From Bretschneidera sinensis (Eukaryota; Streptophyta; Magnoliopsida; Brassicales; Akaniaceae): a stretch of 64,000 bases of DNA. The DNA lies in the NCBI GenBank assembly GCA_023935145.1, contig CM043700.1:144593328-144657327 (forward strand), in the 5' to 3' direction. Shown here one piece after another: positions 51,041 through 64,000 of the stretch. A program made the position numbers and the translations under genes. Under the pieces are notes generated by a model that saw only the letters and a list, made by a program, of their open reading frames with translations, was not told the DNA's origin and searched no databases. The stretch's first letter is position 1. Each line of letters opens with the position of its first letter.

Positions 51041-51399
51041 ATTAAGTTACTATGAATTAGTCTTTACTTGTTTGGTTCAATCAATAATTAACAGCTAATC
51101 TCAGCATTTCTTGATTTTTAAGCTAATATAAACTTTGAGTTGTCATAATTTGATTTTTGGGATAAAGTTTGTCATAATTTGGTTATAATTGGAAGTGGAC
51201 TTCCTAGACAAATAATTTTCATTTGAAAAAGCAGACCTTCTTAAAGTTGTTCATATACCAACTGGCCCGATCGGATTGGCTTTAGCAAGATAGATAAGTA
51301 TCAAGTGTTATACTGCACTTAAAAGCACCGTTTAGCTTAACATTGAAAAAAGTTAATTGTTTTTTAAATGATTTATGATAAACATCAATGAAATTATAA
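51041..51399. other. Intergenic, AT-rich
   Basis: 3' flank of chitinase copy A; no gene or repeat recognised. Confidence 0.5.
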
Positions 51400-51798
<399 letters not shown>

Positions 51799-52189
51799 TA
51801 GAAAAACGAAACAAAACGTGCATGTTCAAAGTTTCGTACGATATTGGCTCCGAAGTTTGATTTCTCCGAAGTGACACAAAATTTCAAAGATTTTGGTGAA
51901 TCATGTTATTAAAATGCCTCACTTTTTGGACTTTAACCCCCTTCGCTAAAGCTCGTAAATCCTTACAGAGCTTAGTTTATTGATGTTTTACAAATGTACT
52001 ATCAAAAGAGGGCTTCAAGGTTGGAGAAAAGAATTCAAACTGGGTGAAATATCATTTGCGGTTAATTTCTTGAGATTGGCTTGGGGACCTTGTATCTATC
52101 ACTCTTTGGAGGGAAAGAAACTCTACATTACACCAGAAATAATATCACGAACTCATTTTCCAACTTATTGCAGATGCAGCTGATCCTTT
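51799..52189. other. Junction region between chitinase fragment B and the PPR unit
   Basis: Unrelated short stretch (51799-51983), then a segment matching 33178-33310 (51984 onward). The two small open frames here follow the repeat and are not called as genes. Confidence 0.5.
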
Positions 52190-55078
52190 TTTTTGAGAAG
52201 AGACTGATCCCTCTTCTGGGTTGGCAGATACCTTGCAGGCAACTTCTAATACAAACATTATGTGATAGCTGATCCATAATCACTTGTAGTAATTGAAAAG
52301 ATTTCATTATTTTCTGTTGATACTGTTTAGTTAATCTTTGTATCCTTTGGATTCCTCGTCATTTTGACATGACAAAGTTATAAAGCTTTGTGTCACAGGG
52401 CTGAGATAGATTTAACTCAATTTACTTATCAACGTGAAATATAATACAAGTAAACATACGAGTTATTCTATATTTTCTGCATGGGCCATTGCTATTTTCT
52501 TATGATGCCTTCTCCAGTTCTCCTCTACAAATGTTTCGTGATCTATTAATTATGAGGTACCATCATCTCTATTGCCCATCAAGAAGCTAGCCTCGTTGAT
52601 CAAAGGTTAACAGCTTTTTTTTTTCTTTCTTTTTTGTCCGATGTGAAGCAGTGAAGGTTATGCTTCTAGTCACCTTTGGATCTACACTGTGCCTTTTATT
52701 TGACCAGAAAGCTTGTTTGTTAGGCCGTTGAGATTGATGGAACAGTTGGCCATGGCCCAAGCAGTGACGTCCGTCTGGGATGATGGACCTTAGCTACACC
52801 ACGTATCAAACTCGTCAAAACCAAGTCTATGAAGACAAGGTTACTTCCCTATTCTAACGCCAAATCAATTCATGAAACCCATTTCTGTCACTCGTCTCTC
52901 CCGCCATTTTTCAACGGCCAAACAAATTCAAACGTTAGTTTCATCAATCCCAAAATTTAAATTTCCCTCAGAAAACACAGTTCTCATTGAGGATTTGTGT
53001 GAGAAAATACTGGACCAATACCCAGATATCAAAACACTGAAAAAACTCCACTCCAGAATAATTATTGACCAATATCTTCACTCAAATCCCTCACTTGGTA
53101 TCAAACTGATGAGAGCCTATGCTACTTGTGGAGAAACAAGAGTTACACGCCACGTCTTTGATGAAATGCCTGAGAAGAATGTTATTTTCTTCAATGTGAT
53201 GATCAGAAGCTATGTAAACAACCATTTGTACCATGATGCTATTCTTCTTTACAAAACCATGTCTAGGTGCGGAGTCAATCCTGATCATTATACATATCCT
53301 TGTGTCTTAAAGTCATGTTCTGGTTCCAATAAATTGTGCGTTGGATTGCAAATTCATTGTTCTGTTGTGAAAGTTGGGCATGACTTGAATTTGTATATTG
53401 GCAATGGTCTGGTTGCCATGTATGGGAAATGTGGTGGTTTATTGGAGGCTCAGCAAGTTCTGGATCTCTATTTGCTTGTATGGTAGACCTTTTAGGACGT
53501 GCTTGACGAGTAGAAGAGGCCTATAATTTCGTTAGACAGATGCCAATGAGCCCAAATGAGAGGGTTTGGGGGATTTTATTGGGTGCCTGTCGTGTGCATT
53601 CTAATATGAACATCGGGCTTCTTGCTGCTGATCAGCTTTTTCAGTTAGCTCCTGAGCAGTCAGGTTATTATGTCTTGTTATCCAACATATATGCGAAGGC
53701 TGGTAGATGGGAAGATGTAACAATTGTCAGATCAATCATGAAGAGCAAAGGAATTAAAAAAGTTCCAGGTGCTAGCAATATTGAGTTCAATGATAGAGTT
53801 AATACATTTCTTGTTAGTGACCGATCACATCCACAGAACAAGGAGATCTATCAAGAGTTAGATGTATTAGTAAGAAAGATGAAAGAGGCAGGTTATGTCC
53901 CAGAGATTGATACTGCACTTCATGATGTGGAGGATGAAGATAAGGAATCCCATCTGGCTGTTCACAGTGAGAAGTTGGGCATTGCCTTTGCCATTTTGAT
54001 TACTGAGCCTGGGACACCAATCAGGATTACCAAAAATCTTCGTATCTGTGGAGACTGCCATATTGCTGCCAAGCTCATTTCTAAGATTGCTGAACGTGAA
54101 ATCATTGTCAGGGATATTAATCGGTTTCATCGTTTCTGGAATGGTGTTGTTCATGTGGAGACTGGTGACCTCATTCAGAGACTTCACGCTTTGCAATATG
54201 TTGCCTTACACTCGGGCTGGTTTGTTAAAAGTATTGGCATCTTGACTGCCTTGAATTTATACAAGTTGGTCATCCTGGCAGCTTCCTTCTACATGACCAC
54301 TGGTCCTCAGTTTCTTGATGATCCAGTGCTCATACCTTGCATTGGCCAAGGCCACATTTAATTTGCCAGAAGTAACATATTCTTCCAGTCTGAATCCATG
54401 ATAATGCAGCTACTTATGTCATCCAGTTAACTTTAATTAATAAGGGTATTGAGTAAGAAGTGAATGATTCAAAATCCTCAAAAGTTGTTATTGGGTTAAC
54501 CAGGGGACTCCCATGAAATGGGGACAGCTCATAGTTAAGCTTTAACATTCTATTTGGAGCCTAGACGTTTTTACGGATAAGCTGTAGTTGAATTCACCTG
54601 CTTGTACGTACTCTGTGCAACATAAAAGTTCAGCAACAGGGTCAACTTTTTCTTTTTCTTTTTCTTGAAGAAGGCAATTGAAATGGGATCAAAATGCTCT
54701 GATTCATCTAGCATTCCAGATTTCCAGTGGTACCCCTATATGTCATATTATGTATAAGTTGATTGGGAGGTAGACATCTCTCTCCTTCTGAACCGATTCT
54801 GAAGAATTCATATTCATCTAAACTCCACAACCCAATAACTTTTTAGGGTATATTCCAAAGTTATATTTCTTTATAGACTGCAAGCTACCGCAGGAAGATA
54901 TCAATGGTTACCTCAATTCTATAAATTTTTGTGTTTTATTGCCACGTATATTTTGCTTTGTCATTGTAACAATGAAGTCAGCACAGTTTATTGTCAGAAA
55001 TCTGTGAACTGGGCAGCAATATCCAGGTATTGTCACTCTTTTGTGTAGTCCAGCATTGTGGGCATTTTAGTGCATCTA
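52190..55078 (+). repeat. Segmental duplication unit containing PPR copy 3
   Basis: Partner of 45265-48898; very high identity over both flanks of the PPR pseudogene. Confidence 0.85.
52872..54168 (+). pseudogene. PPR (PLS-DYW) pseudogene, copy 3, internally deleted
   Basis: The N-terminal 198 codons are intact and lack the nonsense codon of copy 2. At about 53466 the sequence jumps from the QQVLD motif to a point equivalent to about 47287 in copy 2. That removes roughly 750 bp (most PPR repeats) and shifts the frame. A further TGA occurs at 53504-53506. The E/DYW region resumes from about 53540. The final CSCGDYW is lost to small deletions near 54148-54160, so translation runs on into the flank to 54361. 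Confidence 0.9.
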
Positions 55079-55509
55079 GTTATCCAATTTATATTTGGAT
55101 TATTTAAAGTAAATTTAACTCATCACGTAATACTTAAAGCTATTTGTGGATCACCTACTTGCTTTTTTCGTTATTCTCAGCAATTTTCTCCGATTGCTGA
55201 TCGTCAACACTTTCTGTTTTTCTGATAGCATTTTATGATTTTATATGAAATTTCGTCATAAACTCCTTCAGAATTTTATTCTTTTAATTTTTTTTGATCC
55301 CCAAATATTTAAAGAAATAGAAAACTTTGAAGGAACTAAACAAAATTTGTTATGTAAACTTAATGTTTACATAAGATTCATATATATACACGATTGAAGT
55401 TTCAGCACTCCCCCTAAAATCTCAAACGGTAGACATACATTAAAAACAGTGGCCCCCACCCTTAATTATGTTGCTCCCTAAAACAAAGCATATTTATGGC
55501 CATCATTAT
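55079..55509. repeat. Dispersed repeat, copy 2, and spacer
   Basis: 55108-55320 is the partner of 25-235 (same orientation). It is followed by non-coding DNA leading into the inverted satellite. Confidence 0.5.
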
Positions 55510-56464
55510 GGTCATAAATTGGCCAACCAATTTTGAAATCGATTTGGCAGCTCCCTTAGAAAGTCTTCTTGATTTTGTAACATGTAAGACTAGTATTTAA
55601 CTTGTACCTCAGCAGTCCTCTCAATGGTGATCATAAATTGGCCAACCAATTTTAAAAACAACTTGGCAGCTCCCTCACAAAACCTTCTTGTTTTTGCAAT
55701 ATGCAAAACCAGTATTTAACTTGTAACTCGACAGTCCCCCCCAATGGTGGCCATAAATTGGCCAACCAATTTTAAAAACGATTTGGCAGCTCCCTCACAA
55801 AGCCTTCCTGTTTTTGCAACATGCAAAACCAGTATTTAACTTGTAACTCGGCAGTCCCCCCAAATGGAAGGCTTTGTGAGGGAGCTGCCAAATCGCTTTC
55901 AAAATTGGTTGGCCAATTTATGGCCACCATTGGGGGGGACTGTCGAGTTACAAGTTAAATACTGGTTTTGCATGTTGCAAAAACAGGAAGGCTTTGTAAG
56001 GGAGCTGCCAAATCGCTTTCAAAATTGGTTGGCCAATTTATGGCCACTATTGGAGGGGACTGCCGAGTTACAAGTTAAATACTGGCCTTGTATGTTGCAA
56101 AAACAAGAAGGCTTTGTGTGGGAGCTGCTAAATTGCTTTCAAAATTGGTTGGCCAATTTATGGCCACCATTGGGGGGACTGCCGAGTTACAAGTTAAATA
56201 CGGACCTTGCGTGTTGCAAAAACAAGAAGGCTTTGTGAGGGAGCTGCCAAATCGTTTTCAAACTGTTTTTGCAACATGCAAAACCAGTATTTAACTTGTA
56301 ACTCGGCAGTCCCTCAAATGGTGGTCATAAATTGGCCAACCAATTTTGAAAACGATTTGGCAGCTCCCTCACAAAGCCTTCTTGTTTTTGCAACATGCAG
56401 AACTAATATTTAACTTGTAACTCGACAGTCCCCCTAATGGCGGCCATAAATTGGCCACCAATTG
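55510..56464. repeat. About 120 bp satellite units in alternating orientation; long hairpin
   Basis: About eight units. Forward starts: 55510, 55629, 55749. Inverted starts: 55868, 55988, 56108, and 56227 (partial). Forward again from 56264 (partial), 56323 and 56442 (partial). Each unit contains 'cataaattggccaaccaatt', 'ggcagctccctcacaaagcc' and 'agtatttaacttgtaactcg' or their complements. The first switch makes arms of about 300 bp (55510-55808 with 55868-56165) around a loop of about 58 nt; a second palindrome centres near 56300. Open frames at 55864-56413 are repeat translation, not proteins. Confidence 0.92.
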
Positions 56465-57394
56465 TGAATGAGTGTGAATGAGTGGGGACTCAAAACAAAG
56501 CCCTACCATATGCATCCATTTTCTATAGAGACTTGGAAATTGCTTTAGCCATTGACTCCAACAATCAACGTAATTACATAGACATGGTCAAATTAGTGAT
56601 ATGTGTACCCTTCTAGCGTTCTAGAGATCAAGCATTCGAAATGAGCCATCTTTACCCAGCCCTGATGCAAGCCCAAGTTGGCTTCCTTATCATCAGAAGA
56701 AGACATGGGCTAACAGGAAAAGAAAAAAAAAAGGTAAATTATAAATTTATCTATGCCGTTTGTTAGTCAGACAATTCGGCCTTAAAGTCAAGTTTCTATT
56801 ACGAAAATACGGAATTGTCTAAAATGCTCGAAGAGATTAAATCAATCGAATATGGAAGTCAATCAACTCAATTATTTATGTTAGTTGTAATGGTAAAAAG
56901 TCTCAAAGAAATCTAAGTTTATAACATATGAAAAGGTAAGCTAAAAATCTAGAAAACGGGATCAACTCCCAAGTCTTTGTGGCTCTCGGTTGTCGGTTAA
57001 TTGTTTTTTTGTCACGGGATATTGTTTAAACTGTATGATTCTTTTAAATTTTTATGTAAGTTATATTGTGATATTTTTATTAATATAATATTAATTTTTT
57101 TTTTTTTAAAAGATAATTCAATAATTTTTAAAAAATTTATTTGTGAGATTTTTTTTGTGATTTATCAATATTTAATAATAAAAAATAATAATTTCAATAT
57201 TGAAAAAATTATATATATTTTTATTATAAATCACATTTATTTTTACACATAAAAAAAATCATGATTAAATTTTTTGTATTATTAAGTTTTTAAGATAATT
57301 TTATTAATAAATAATGTATAAAAAAATAAAATTGTAATTAATTAAAATTTAAAGACTTTTGATACTATATGATCTAAATATTAGTAACTAGAGA
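56465..57394. other. Intergenic, AT-rich
   Basis: No gene. 57040-57310 is extremely A/T-rich with poly-T runs. Confidence 0.55.
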
Positions 57395-58471
<1,077 letters not shown>

Positions 58472-59098
58472 AAAAAATGTATTAGATTTTAATCTGATTA
58501 GGACTCTTTAGTCCAGCTCGAATCTACTCTAAATAATAAAATAAAACAAGGACGCAAAAACAATCCATTTCATAACAAGAAAGCAGAAGTTTTTGTTTTA
58601 ATTTGTAATTTCAGTTGACTATTACCTGTTCGTTTCCAATGGCTGTATTTGAACTGAAAGTAAAAATCTGATCATTTGTCCACACCATTCACAGACAATG
58701 CGAGCCCCATTCGCCTCACTTAAGCTTCTCAACCAAAAAGATATTATGCACAATCTGCTTAGGAACAAATCTAGGAGCTTTCTGAGAGAAACTTATTTTC
58801 AATTCAGTAGAAATACAGACTCCAGTTGGTCTACTGATCATCAGTTTGTTTTTGGTTTCTTTTTGAAAGCCTTTCTTCTCTATCGTCAAATTTATAATAA
58901 GATGCACAAGCAGGCTATCAAGAGTTCATGAATATTCTAAAAAAAGCGTAAAAAACATACACCCGTACAAAAAACAGGAAGTCAACGTTCTCAGTCTCAC
59001 AAGAGCCGCCTCAAAATCAAATCTTAAGTTCTTTGACAGTTTTAAAGGATCCTAATGGGAGGAAGACAACTCAGTCGAATACGTTCTCCATTCTGTGT
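58472..59098. other. Intergenic between chitinase and a minus-strand exon
   Basis: Chitinase 3' UTR, then about 600 bp that could include the 3' UTR of the minus-strand exon at 59099. A minus-strand open frame (58907-58716, ending in a stop) has coding-like composition, but I cannot place it in a family. Confidence 0.4.
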
Positions 59099-59206
59099 TT
59101 ACACTTTCCAGACCTGAATTTTTTGCGTGGATTGGAATCGCCACATAGGCTGTCTGCCACTATGAACAAGTGCTAGTTCTTCACCCTCCTTCACCATCCC
59201 TTGCTT
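59099..59206 (-). CDS. Last exon of a minus-strand gene, probably plastidic pyruvate kinase
   Basis: Minus-strand exon of 36 codons including the stop (59101-59099). It is preceded by a strong acceptor (ttttcttatacag, ending at plus 59207). The peptide includes GMVKEGEELALVHSGRQP and ends IQVWKV. This pattern fits the C-terminal domain end of plant plastid pyruvate kinase, isozyme A type, as I remember it; that enzyme makes pyruvate and ATP from phosphoenolpyruvate. The rest of the gene should lie to the right, beyond E4 and the window. E4 begins only 28 bp into the upstream intron. It could instead be a gene relic. Confidence 0.5.
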   Translation of the reverse strand, partial: KQGMVKEGEELALVHSGRQPMWRFQSTQKIQVWKV

Positions 59207-59237
59207 CTGTATAAGAAAATCAAGAAAACTTAGCACG

Positions 59238-59751
59238 TCAGGGGGGAAGTGGACAGCTCTTACATTTTCTTTGGGTCAAAGAAAACAGCAAGGAAGTGGG
59301 TGGCGCCTACCCTTTTATTGGGGTCAAAGAAAACAGCAGGGAAGTGGGCGGCGCCAACCCACCAGCACATTTCATTCTGCCTATAAATACTCATGACTCT
59401 CATTTTGTACAGCCATCACAAAATCAAGAGAAGTGTATTAGAGAGTGTGAGAGTTACTACTTAGAGAGGAAAATTTGTTCCTTCTTTGTAAGTAATATTT
59501 TCCCGATTTTGTGAGAGAGTTATTTCTTCTATGACAATAGAGATTAGACAATTGTTATCTCATTGTAATCAGAGAGAAAATATTGTAATCCCTATTTTAC
59601 AATAGTGAGATCCTCCTACACTTGCCCGTGGTTTTTTACCATAATTTGTTTGGGGTTTTTCCACGTAAAATATTTTTGTCTTGTTTATCTTCATTTTTCT
59701 CATTTCACTTTAATTGTGTGTTAGCTTCGACCTGGTAATCTTTTTCTAACA
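59238..59751 (+). repeat. E4 5' LTR
   Basis: About 514 bp; the left edge is set by the start of identity with 63853, though it begins TCAGGGG rather than TG. It ends ...TAACA just before the primer binding site. Contains a 48 bp tandem pair around 'gtcaaagaaaacagca' and 'ggcgcc' (59272-59368) and a TATA box (ctataaatac, 59391-59400). Confidence 0.8.
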
Positions 59752-59803
59752 GCAGTATCAGAGTTATTGGTTGAGGGGTGTGAAGCAGATCGTTGTGAAT
59801 GAA

Positions 59804-62800
59804 ATGTCAACTACAACAAAGTTTGATGTTGAGAAGTTTAACGGGAGTAATTTATCGTTATGGAAAATGAAGATTAAGACAATTTTGAGGAAAGACAATT
59901 GTTTGGCAGCAATTGAAGAAAGGCCCGTAGAGATCACTGATGACAGCAAGTGGAACGAGATGGACGGCATCACAATTGTCGATCTGCACTTATCACTAGC
60001 CGATGGAGTGTTATCTAGTGTGGCGGAAAAGAAGACTACGAAGGAGATTTGGGATACTCTAACAAGACTGTACGAGGCCAAGTCACTACACAATAAGATC
60101 TTCTTAAAGATGAGACTTTATACTCTTCGAATGACGGAATCCACGTCGGTGACCGACTACATCAACATTTTAAATAGTTTATTTTCACAACTTACATCGA
60201 TGGGTTACACAATAAAGACATCTGAATGTGCGGAGCTTCTACTACAAAGTCTACCTGACTCGTATGATCAACTCATCATCAACTTGACGAACAACATCCT
60301 CACGGACTATCTAGCCTTCGATGAAATTGCTGCTGCTGTTTTAGAAGAAGAAACCAGGCGTAAAAACAAGGAAGACAGACATGCAAGTTCGCAGCAAGCG
60401 GAAGCTTTGACGATGACGAGAGGAAGATCAACGGAACGTGGCCCCAGTGGGAGTCAGAATCATGGTAGATCGAAATCAAAAAGTAAGAAGAATTTCAAGT
60501 GCTTCAACTGTGGCAAGAAATGGCACGTCAAGAAAGATTGTTGGTACACAAAGAAGAGTGGAGTCCCTGAGTCATCAAATGCTCAAGGGAATGTGGCAAG
60601 TGCCTCAGATGATGGTAAAGTTCGATATAGCGAGGCAATAATGGTAGTTAGAGGCAGAAAGCAGTTCGCTGACGTCTGGTTACTAGACTCGGGAGCAACA
60701 TGGCACATGACATCTCGGATAGAATGGTTCCACAAATATGAACCAATCTCAGGAGGTTCTGTACACATGGGCGATGATCATGCTTTGGAGATCGCTGGTA
60801 TTGGTACTATCAAGATAAAGATGTTTGATGGTATGGTTCGCACTATTCAGGAGGTACGACATGTAAATGGCCTGAGAAATAATCTATTGTCTTTGGGGCA
60901 AATAGATAGTCTTGGATGCAAGACCCATGTCAAAAATAGGATCATGAAGATTGTCAAAGGTGCGCTTGTGGTTATGAAGGCAGAAAAGATCGTGGCGAAT
61001 CTATTCATGCTTAAAGGGGAAACATTACAGGAACCTGATGCATGTGTCGCGTCAACCAGCAAGGGAGAAGAGTCGACGATGATGTGGCATCTCAAACTAT
61101 GCCATATGTCGGAACGAGGTTTGAAGATTCTTTCTAACAGAAAACTGCTTTCAGGGCTCAAATCGGTAAATCTACCTTTCTGTGAGCATTGTGTTACAAG
61201 TAAGCAGCATAGATTGAAGTTTAGCAGATCTGATGCTAGGAGTAAATGTATTCTAGACTTGATTAATTCTGATGTATAGAAGTCACCAGAAATGTCCTTA
61301 GGAGGAGCAAAGTACTTTGTGTCTTTTATTGATGATTACTCTAGGAGATGTTGGGTGTATCCAATCAAGAAGAAGTTAGATGTATTTTCGGTATTCAAAG
61401 ACTTCAAAGCACGGGTGGAACTTGAATCTGAGAAAAAAATCAAGTGCTTAAGGACAGATAATGGAAGAGAGTACATTGACGGCGAGTTTCTTGCTCTTTG
61501 TAAGCGGGAAGGTGTCAAACGACAGTTCACAATCACTTACACGCCTCAACAAAATGGAGTGGCAGAGCGGATGAATATAACTCTTATAGAAAGGATGAGA
61601 GCTATGTTGAGGACTACAGGTCAACCCAACTCTTTTTGGGCAGAAGCAGTCAAAATCGCCTGTTATGTGATAAATCGATCGCCATCAACAGCAATTAATT
61701 TAAAAACGCCGATGGAGATGTGGATTGGTAAGCCAGCGGACTACTCTACTTTACATTCTTTTGGATGTCCTGCGTATGTGATGTACAATGCCCAAGAAAG
61801 AACGAAGTTGAATCTGAAATCTATGAGGTGTATATTCTTGGGGTATGCTGACGGAGTAAAGAGGTATCACCTGTGGGATCCCACTACCCGCAAGGTTGTT
61901 GTCAGCAGGGATATGATCTTTGCAGAAGATCAACTACTACAAAAAGATAGAGACGATAGCACGTCGAAAGAGGTTTCAGAGACTACAACAATACAGGTGG
62001 AAAATGATCCGGTACAAGAAACTCCAGTTTCTACTGAAGCAGCACCAGAGCACGAGGTACAAGAACCAGTCGAGTCCGAATCTCCAGAAGCTCGCTGGTC
62101 AACTCGTGAGAGAAGGCCGCCAGCTTGGCATTCAGAGTTTGTCACTAAGAGCAATGTTGCATACTATCTTTTAACAGAGGATGGAGAGCCCTCAACTTTC
62201 CAAGAAGCTACAAGTAGCTCAGATATGTCTTTGTGGATGGCAGCAATGCAGGAAGAAATTGAAGCTTTACACAAGAACAAGACTTGGGAACTGGTACCAT
62301 TACCATATGGGAGAAAAGTCATAGGTAACAAATAGGTCTACAAGATCAAGCGGGATAGCAATGATCAAGTGGAACTGTTTGGTGCGAGACTGGTGGTAAA
62401 GGGATTCGCTCAGAAAGAAGGTATTGATTTTAATGAGATATTTTACCCGGTGATTCGGCTTACAACAATCAGAGTAGTCCTGGCTATGTGTGCTACGTTT
62501 GGCTTTCATCTGGAGCAGTTGGATGTAAAAACTGCATTTCTTCATGGAGAACTTGAAGAAGAAATCTATATGCTCCAACCAAAAGGTTTTGCTGAAATAG
62601 GAAATGGGAACTTGGTTTGCAGGTTGAATAAATCTCTATACGGTCTCAAACAGGTGCCGAGGTGTTGGTACAAGAGATTTGATTCCTTCATTATTAGCCT
62701 TGGATACAACAGACTCAGTTCAGACCATTGTACATACTTCAAAAGGTTTGATGGTGATAATGATTTTATTATCTTGTTGTATGTTGATGACATGTTGGTA

Positions 62801-63745
62801 GCAGGCCCCAACAGAGATCAAATCCAAAAATTGAAGGCACAGTTGGCTAGGGAGTTTGATATGAAGGACTTGGGACCAGCAAACAAGATTCTAGGGATGC
62901 AGATTCACTGAGACAGAAATAACATGAAGATTTGGCTTTCCCAAAAGAACTACTTCAACAAGATCTTGCGACGTTTCAACATGCAAGATAGTAAGCCAAT
63001 TTCTACCCCACTTCCTATTAATTTCAAGTTATCCTCAAGTATGTGTCCTAGCAATGAAGAAGAGAGGAGGGAGATGTCTCGAGTACCGTATGCATCAGTA
63101 GTGGAAAGTTTAATGTTTGCTATGATTTGTACAAGACCAAACATTGCACAAGCAGTGGGAGTGGTTAGTCGATTTATGGCGAATCCTGGTGGAGAGCATT
63201 GGAATACTGTGAAGAGGGTTCTGAGATACATCAGAGGAACCTCAGATGCTACATTATGTTACGGAAGATCAGATTTTACTGTCAGAGGCTATGTTGATTC
63301 AGATTTTGCAGGGGATCTCAATAAAAGCAAGTCTACTACAGGTTATGCATTTACACTTGTAGGAGGAGCTGTAAGCTGGGTTTCTAAACTGCAGACGGTT
63401 GTGGCTCTATCTACAACAGAATCAAAATACATGGCGGCTACACAAGCTTGCAAGGAAGTAGTTTGGATACAAAGGTTATTGGAAGAGTTCGGGCACAAGC
63501 AGGAGAAGATTGTTTTGTTTTGTGACAGTCAGAGTGCCTTGCACATTGCAAGGAATCCAACTTTTCATTCACGGACAAAGTACATAAGGGTTCAATATCA
63601 CTTCGTTCGAGAAGTAGTGGAAGAAGGTAGTGTGGATATGCAGAAGATTCACACCGACGAGAACCTAGCAGATGTTATGACCAAGCCAATCGACACTGAC
63701 AAGTTTAAATGGTGTAGATCCTCTTGTGGTCTAGTGGAAACGTAA
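59804..63745 (+). pseudogene. E4 gag-pol polyprotein, one frame with three nonsense codons
   Basis: A single reading frame of about 1314 codons with no frameshift. Gag starts MSTTTKFDVEKFNGSN. A CCHC knuckle is CFNCGKKWHVKKDC (about 60500). The protease is WLLDSGATWHMT (about 60680). The integrase has its HH-CC domain and D,D-35-E core (NSDV; RTDNGREY; QQNGVAERMN). RT has YVDDM (about 62780), and RNase H has GYVDSDFAGD and DSQSALH. Nonsense codons lie at 61277-61279 (TAG, just after the first integrase Asp-Val), 62333-62335 (TAG, start of RT) and 62909-62911 (TGA, late RT). Comparison with related elements suggests Trp, Trp and Arg codons there. Currently unable to make a full polyprotein. 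Confidence 0.9.
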
Positions 63746-63852
63746 GCAAGCATGGATTTGGTAAGTGAGAAATGATGGAAGGATTACGAAAGATCTGCTG
63801 CATAGATCGAGGTGTGAAAACAGATTGAAATCGGTCTTCAAGTGGGAGATTA

Positions 63853-64000
63853 TCAGGGGGGAAGTGGACAGCTCTTACCCTTTCTTTGGGTCAAAGAAAA
63901 CAGCAAGGAAGTGGGCGGCGCCTACCCTTTTATTGGGGTCAAAGAAAACAGCAGGGAAGTGGGCGGCGCCAACCCACCAGCACATTTCATTCTGCCTATA
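63853..64000 (+). repeat. E4 3' LTR (first 148 bp)
   Basis: Matches 59238-59385 with three substitutions; cut by the window end. Confidence 0.9.

Larger units (their letters stand above)
59238..64000 (+). mobile_element. E4: Tnt1/Tork-like copia retrotransposon, runs off the window
   Basis: Plus-strand element with 5' LTR, internal gag-pol in one frame, a purine-rich tract (aagtgggagatta) before the 3' LTR, and the first 148 bp of the 3' LTR. The visible LTR parts differ at 3 of 148 sites (about 98%), so it is fairly young. The primer binding site is a slightly altered form (cagtatcagagtt, 59753-59765). The target duplication cannot be checked because the right end is outside. Confidence 0.93.

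Noticed and set aside
55864..56413. Overlapping open frames with a repeated 40-residue motif
   Set aside because: They are translation through the 120 bp inverted satellite; the complementary arm destroys any consistent frame and no family fits.
55510..56464. CRISPR array
   Set aside because: Units are about 120 bp with no short-repeat/unique-spacer pattern, they switch orientation, and the genome is a plant's.
58716..58907. Minus-strand 63-codon open frame with coding-like composition
   Set aside because: No recognisable domain, splice context or link to the exon at 59099; kept only as a remark in the intergenic entry.

Overview
The window is nuclear DNA from a flowering plant, most likely a woody eudicot. 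It has AT-rich intergenic DNA and introns, GT-AG spliced genes of plant-specific families, and several Ty1/copia LTR retrotransposons primed by initiator tRNA-Met. I cannot name the species. Nothing looks bacterial, organellar or CRISPR-like.

Layout. Positions 1-10160 are a copia nest. An old minus-strand copia gag (E0) is split by two insertions: E1 (843-4722, plus strand) and E2 (4978-9556, minus strand). Removing both rejoins the E0 gag reading frame. Positions 11231-17808 hold an intact 11-exon ABCC (MRP-type) transporter gene of about 1485 codons. A stray piece of its first exon lies at 18581-18675. Positions 19095-22578 hold two tandem single-exon NDR1/HIN1-like (LEA_2) genes plus decayed fragments of further copies. 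Positions 24395-27281 (minus) hold a two-exon plastid-targeted DUF3143 gene, whose 2.4 kb intron contains a MITE and a copy of the NDR1/HIN1-like upstream block. Positions 28973-32760 hold a three-exon gene for a protein I read as a Treslin/TICRR-like replication-initiation factor, with an E2F-type site in its promoter. Positions 34587-38645 (minus) hold E3, a young copia element that has lost its integrase in frame.

Positions 42279-58471 are a segmentally duplicated cluster. It contains three copies of a DYW-type PPR gene (At3g49142-like), all broken, interleaved with three class III (GH18) chitinase copies, of which only the last (57575-58471) is intact. A 955 bp array of 120 bp units in both orientations (55510-56464) could fold into a long double-stranded RNA. 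The right edge holds a minus-strand last exon (59099-59206), probably of plastidic pyruvate kinase. E4, a Tnt1/Tork-like copia element (59238 to beyond 64000, plus strand), is inserted only 28 bp upstream of that exon's splice acceptor.

The intact host genes share no evident pathway: a membrane transporter, stress/defence-type membrane proteins, a plastid protein, a DNA-replication factor and a secreted chitinase. The dominant theme is turnover by tandem duplication, pseudogenization and nested retrotransposition. Exon borders were worked out by hand from splice consensus and reading-frame continuity. Family names come from recalled motifs, not database searches.
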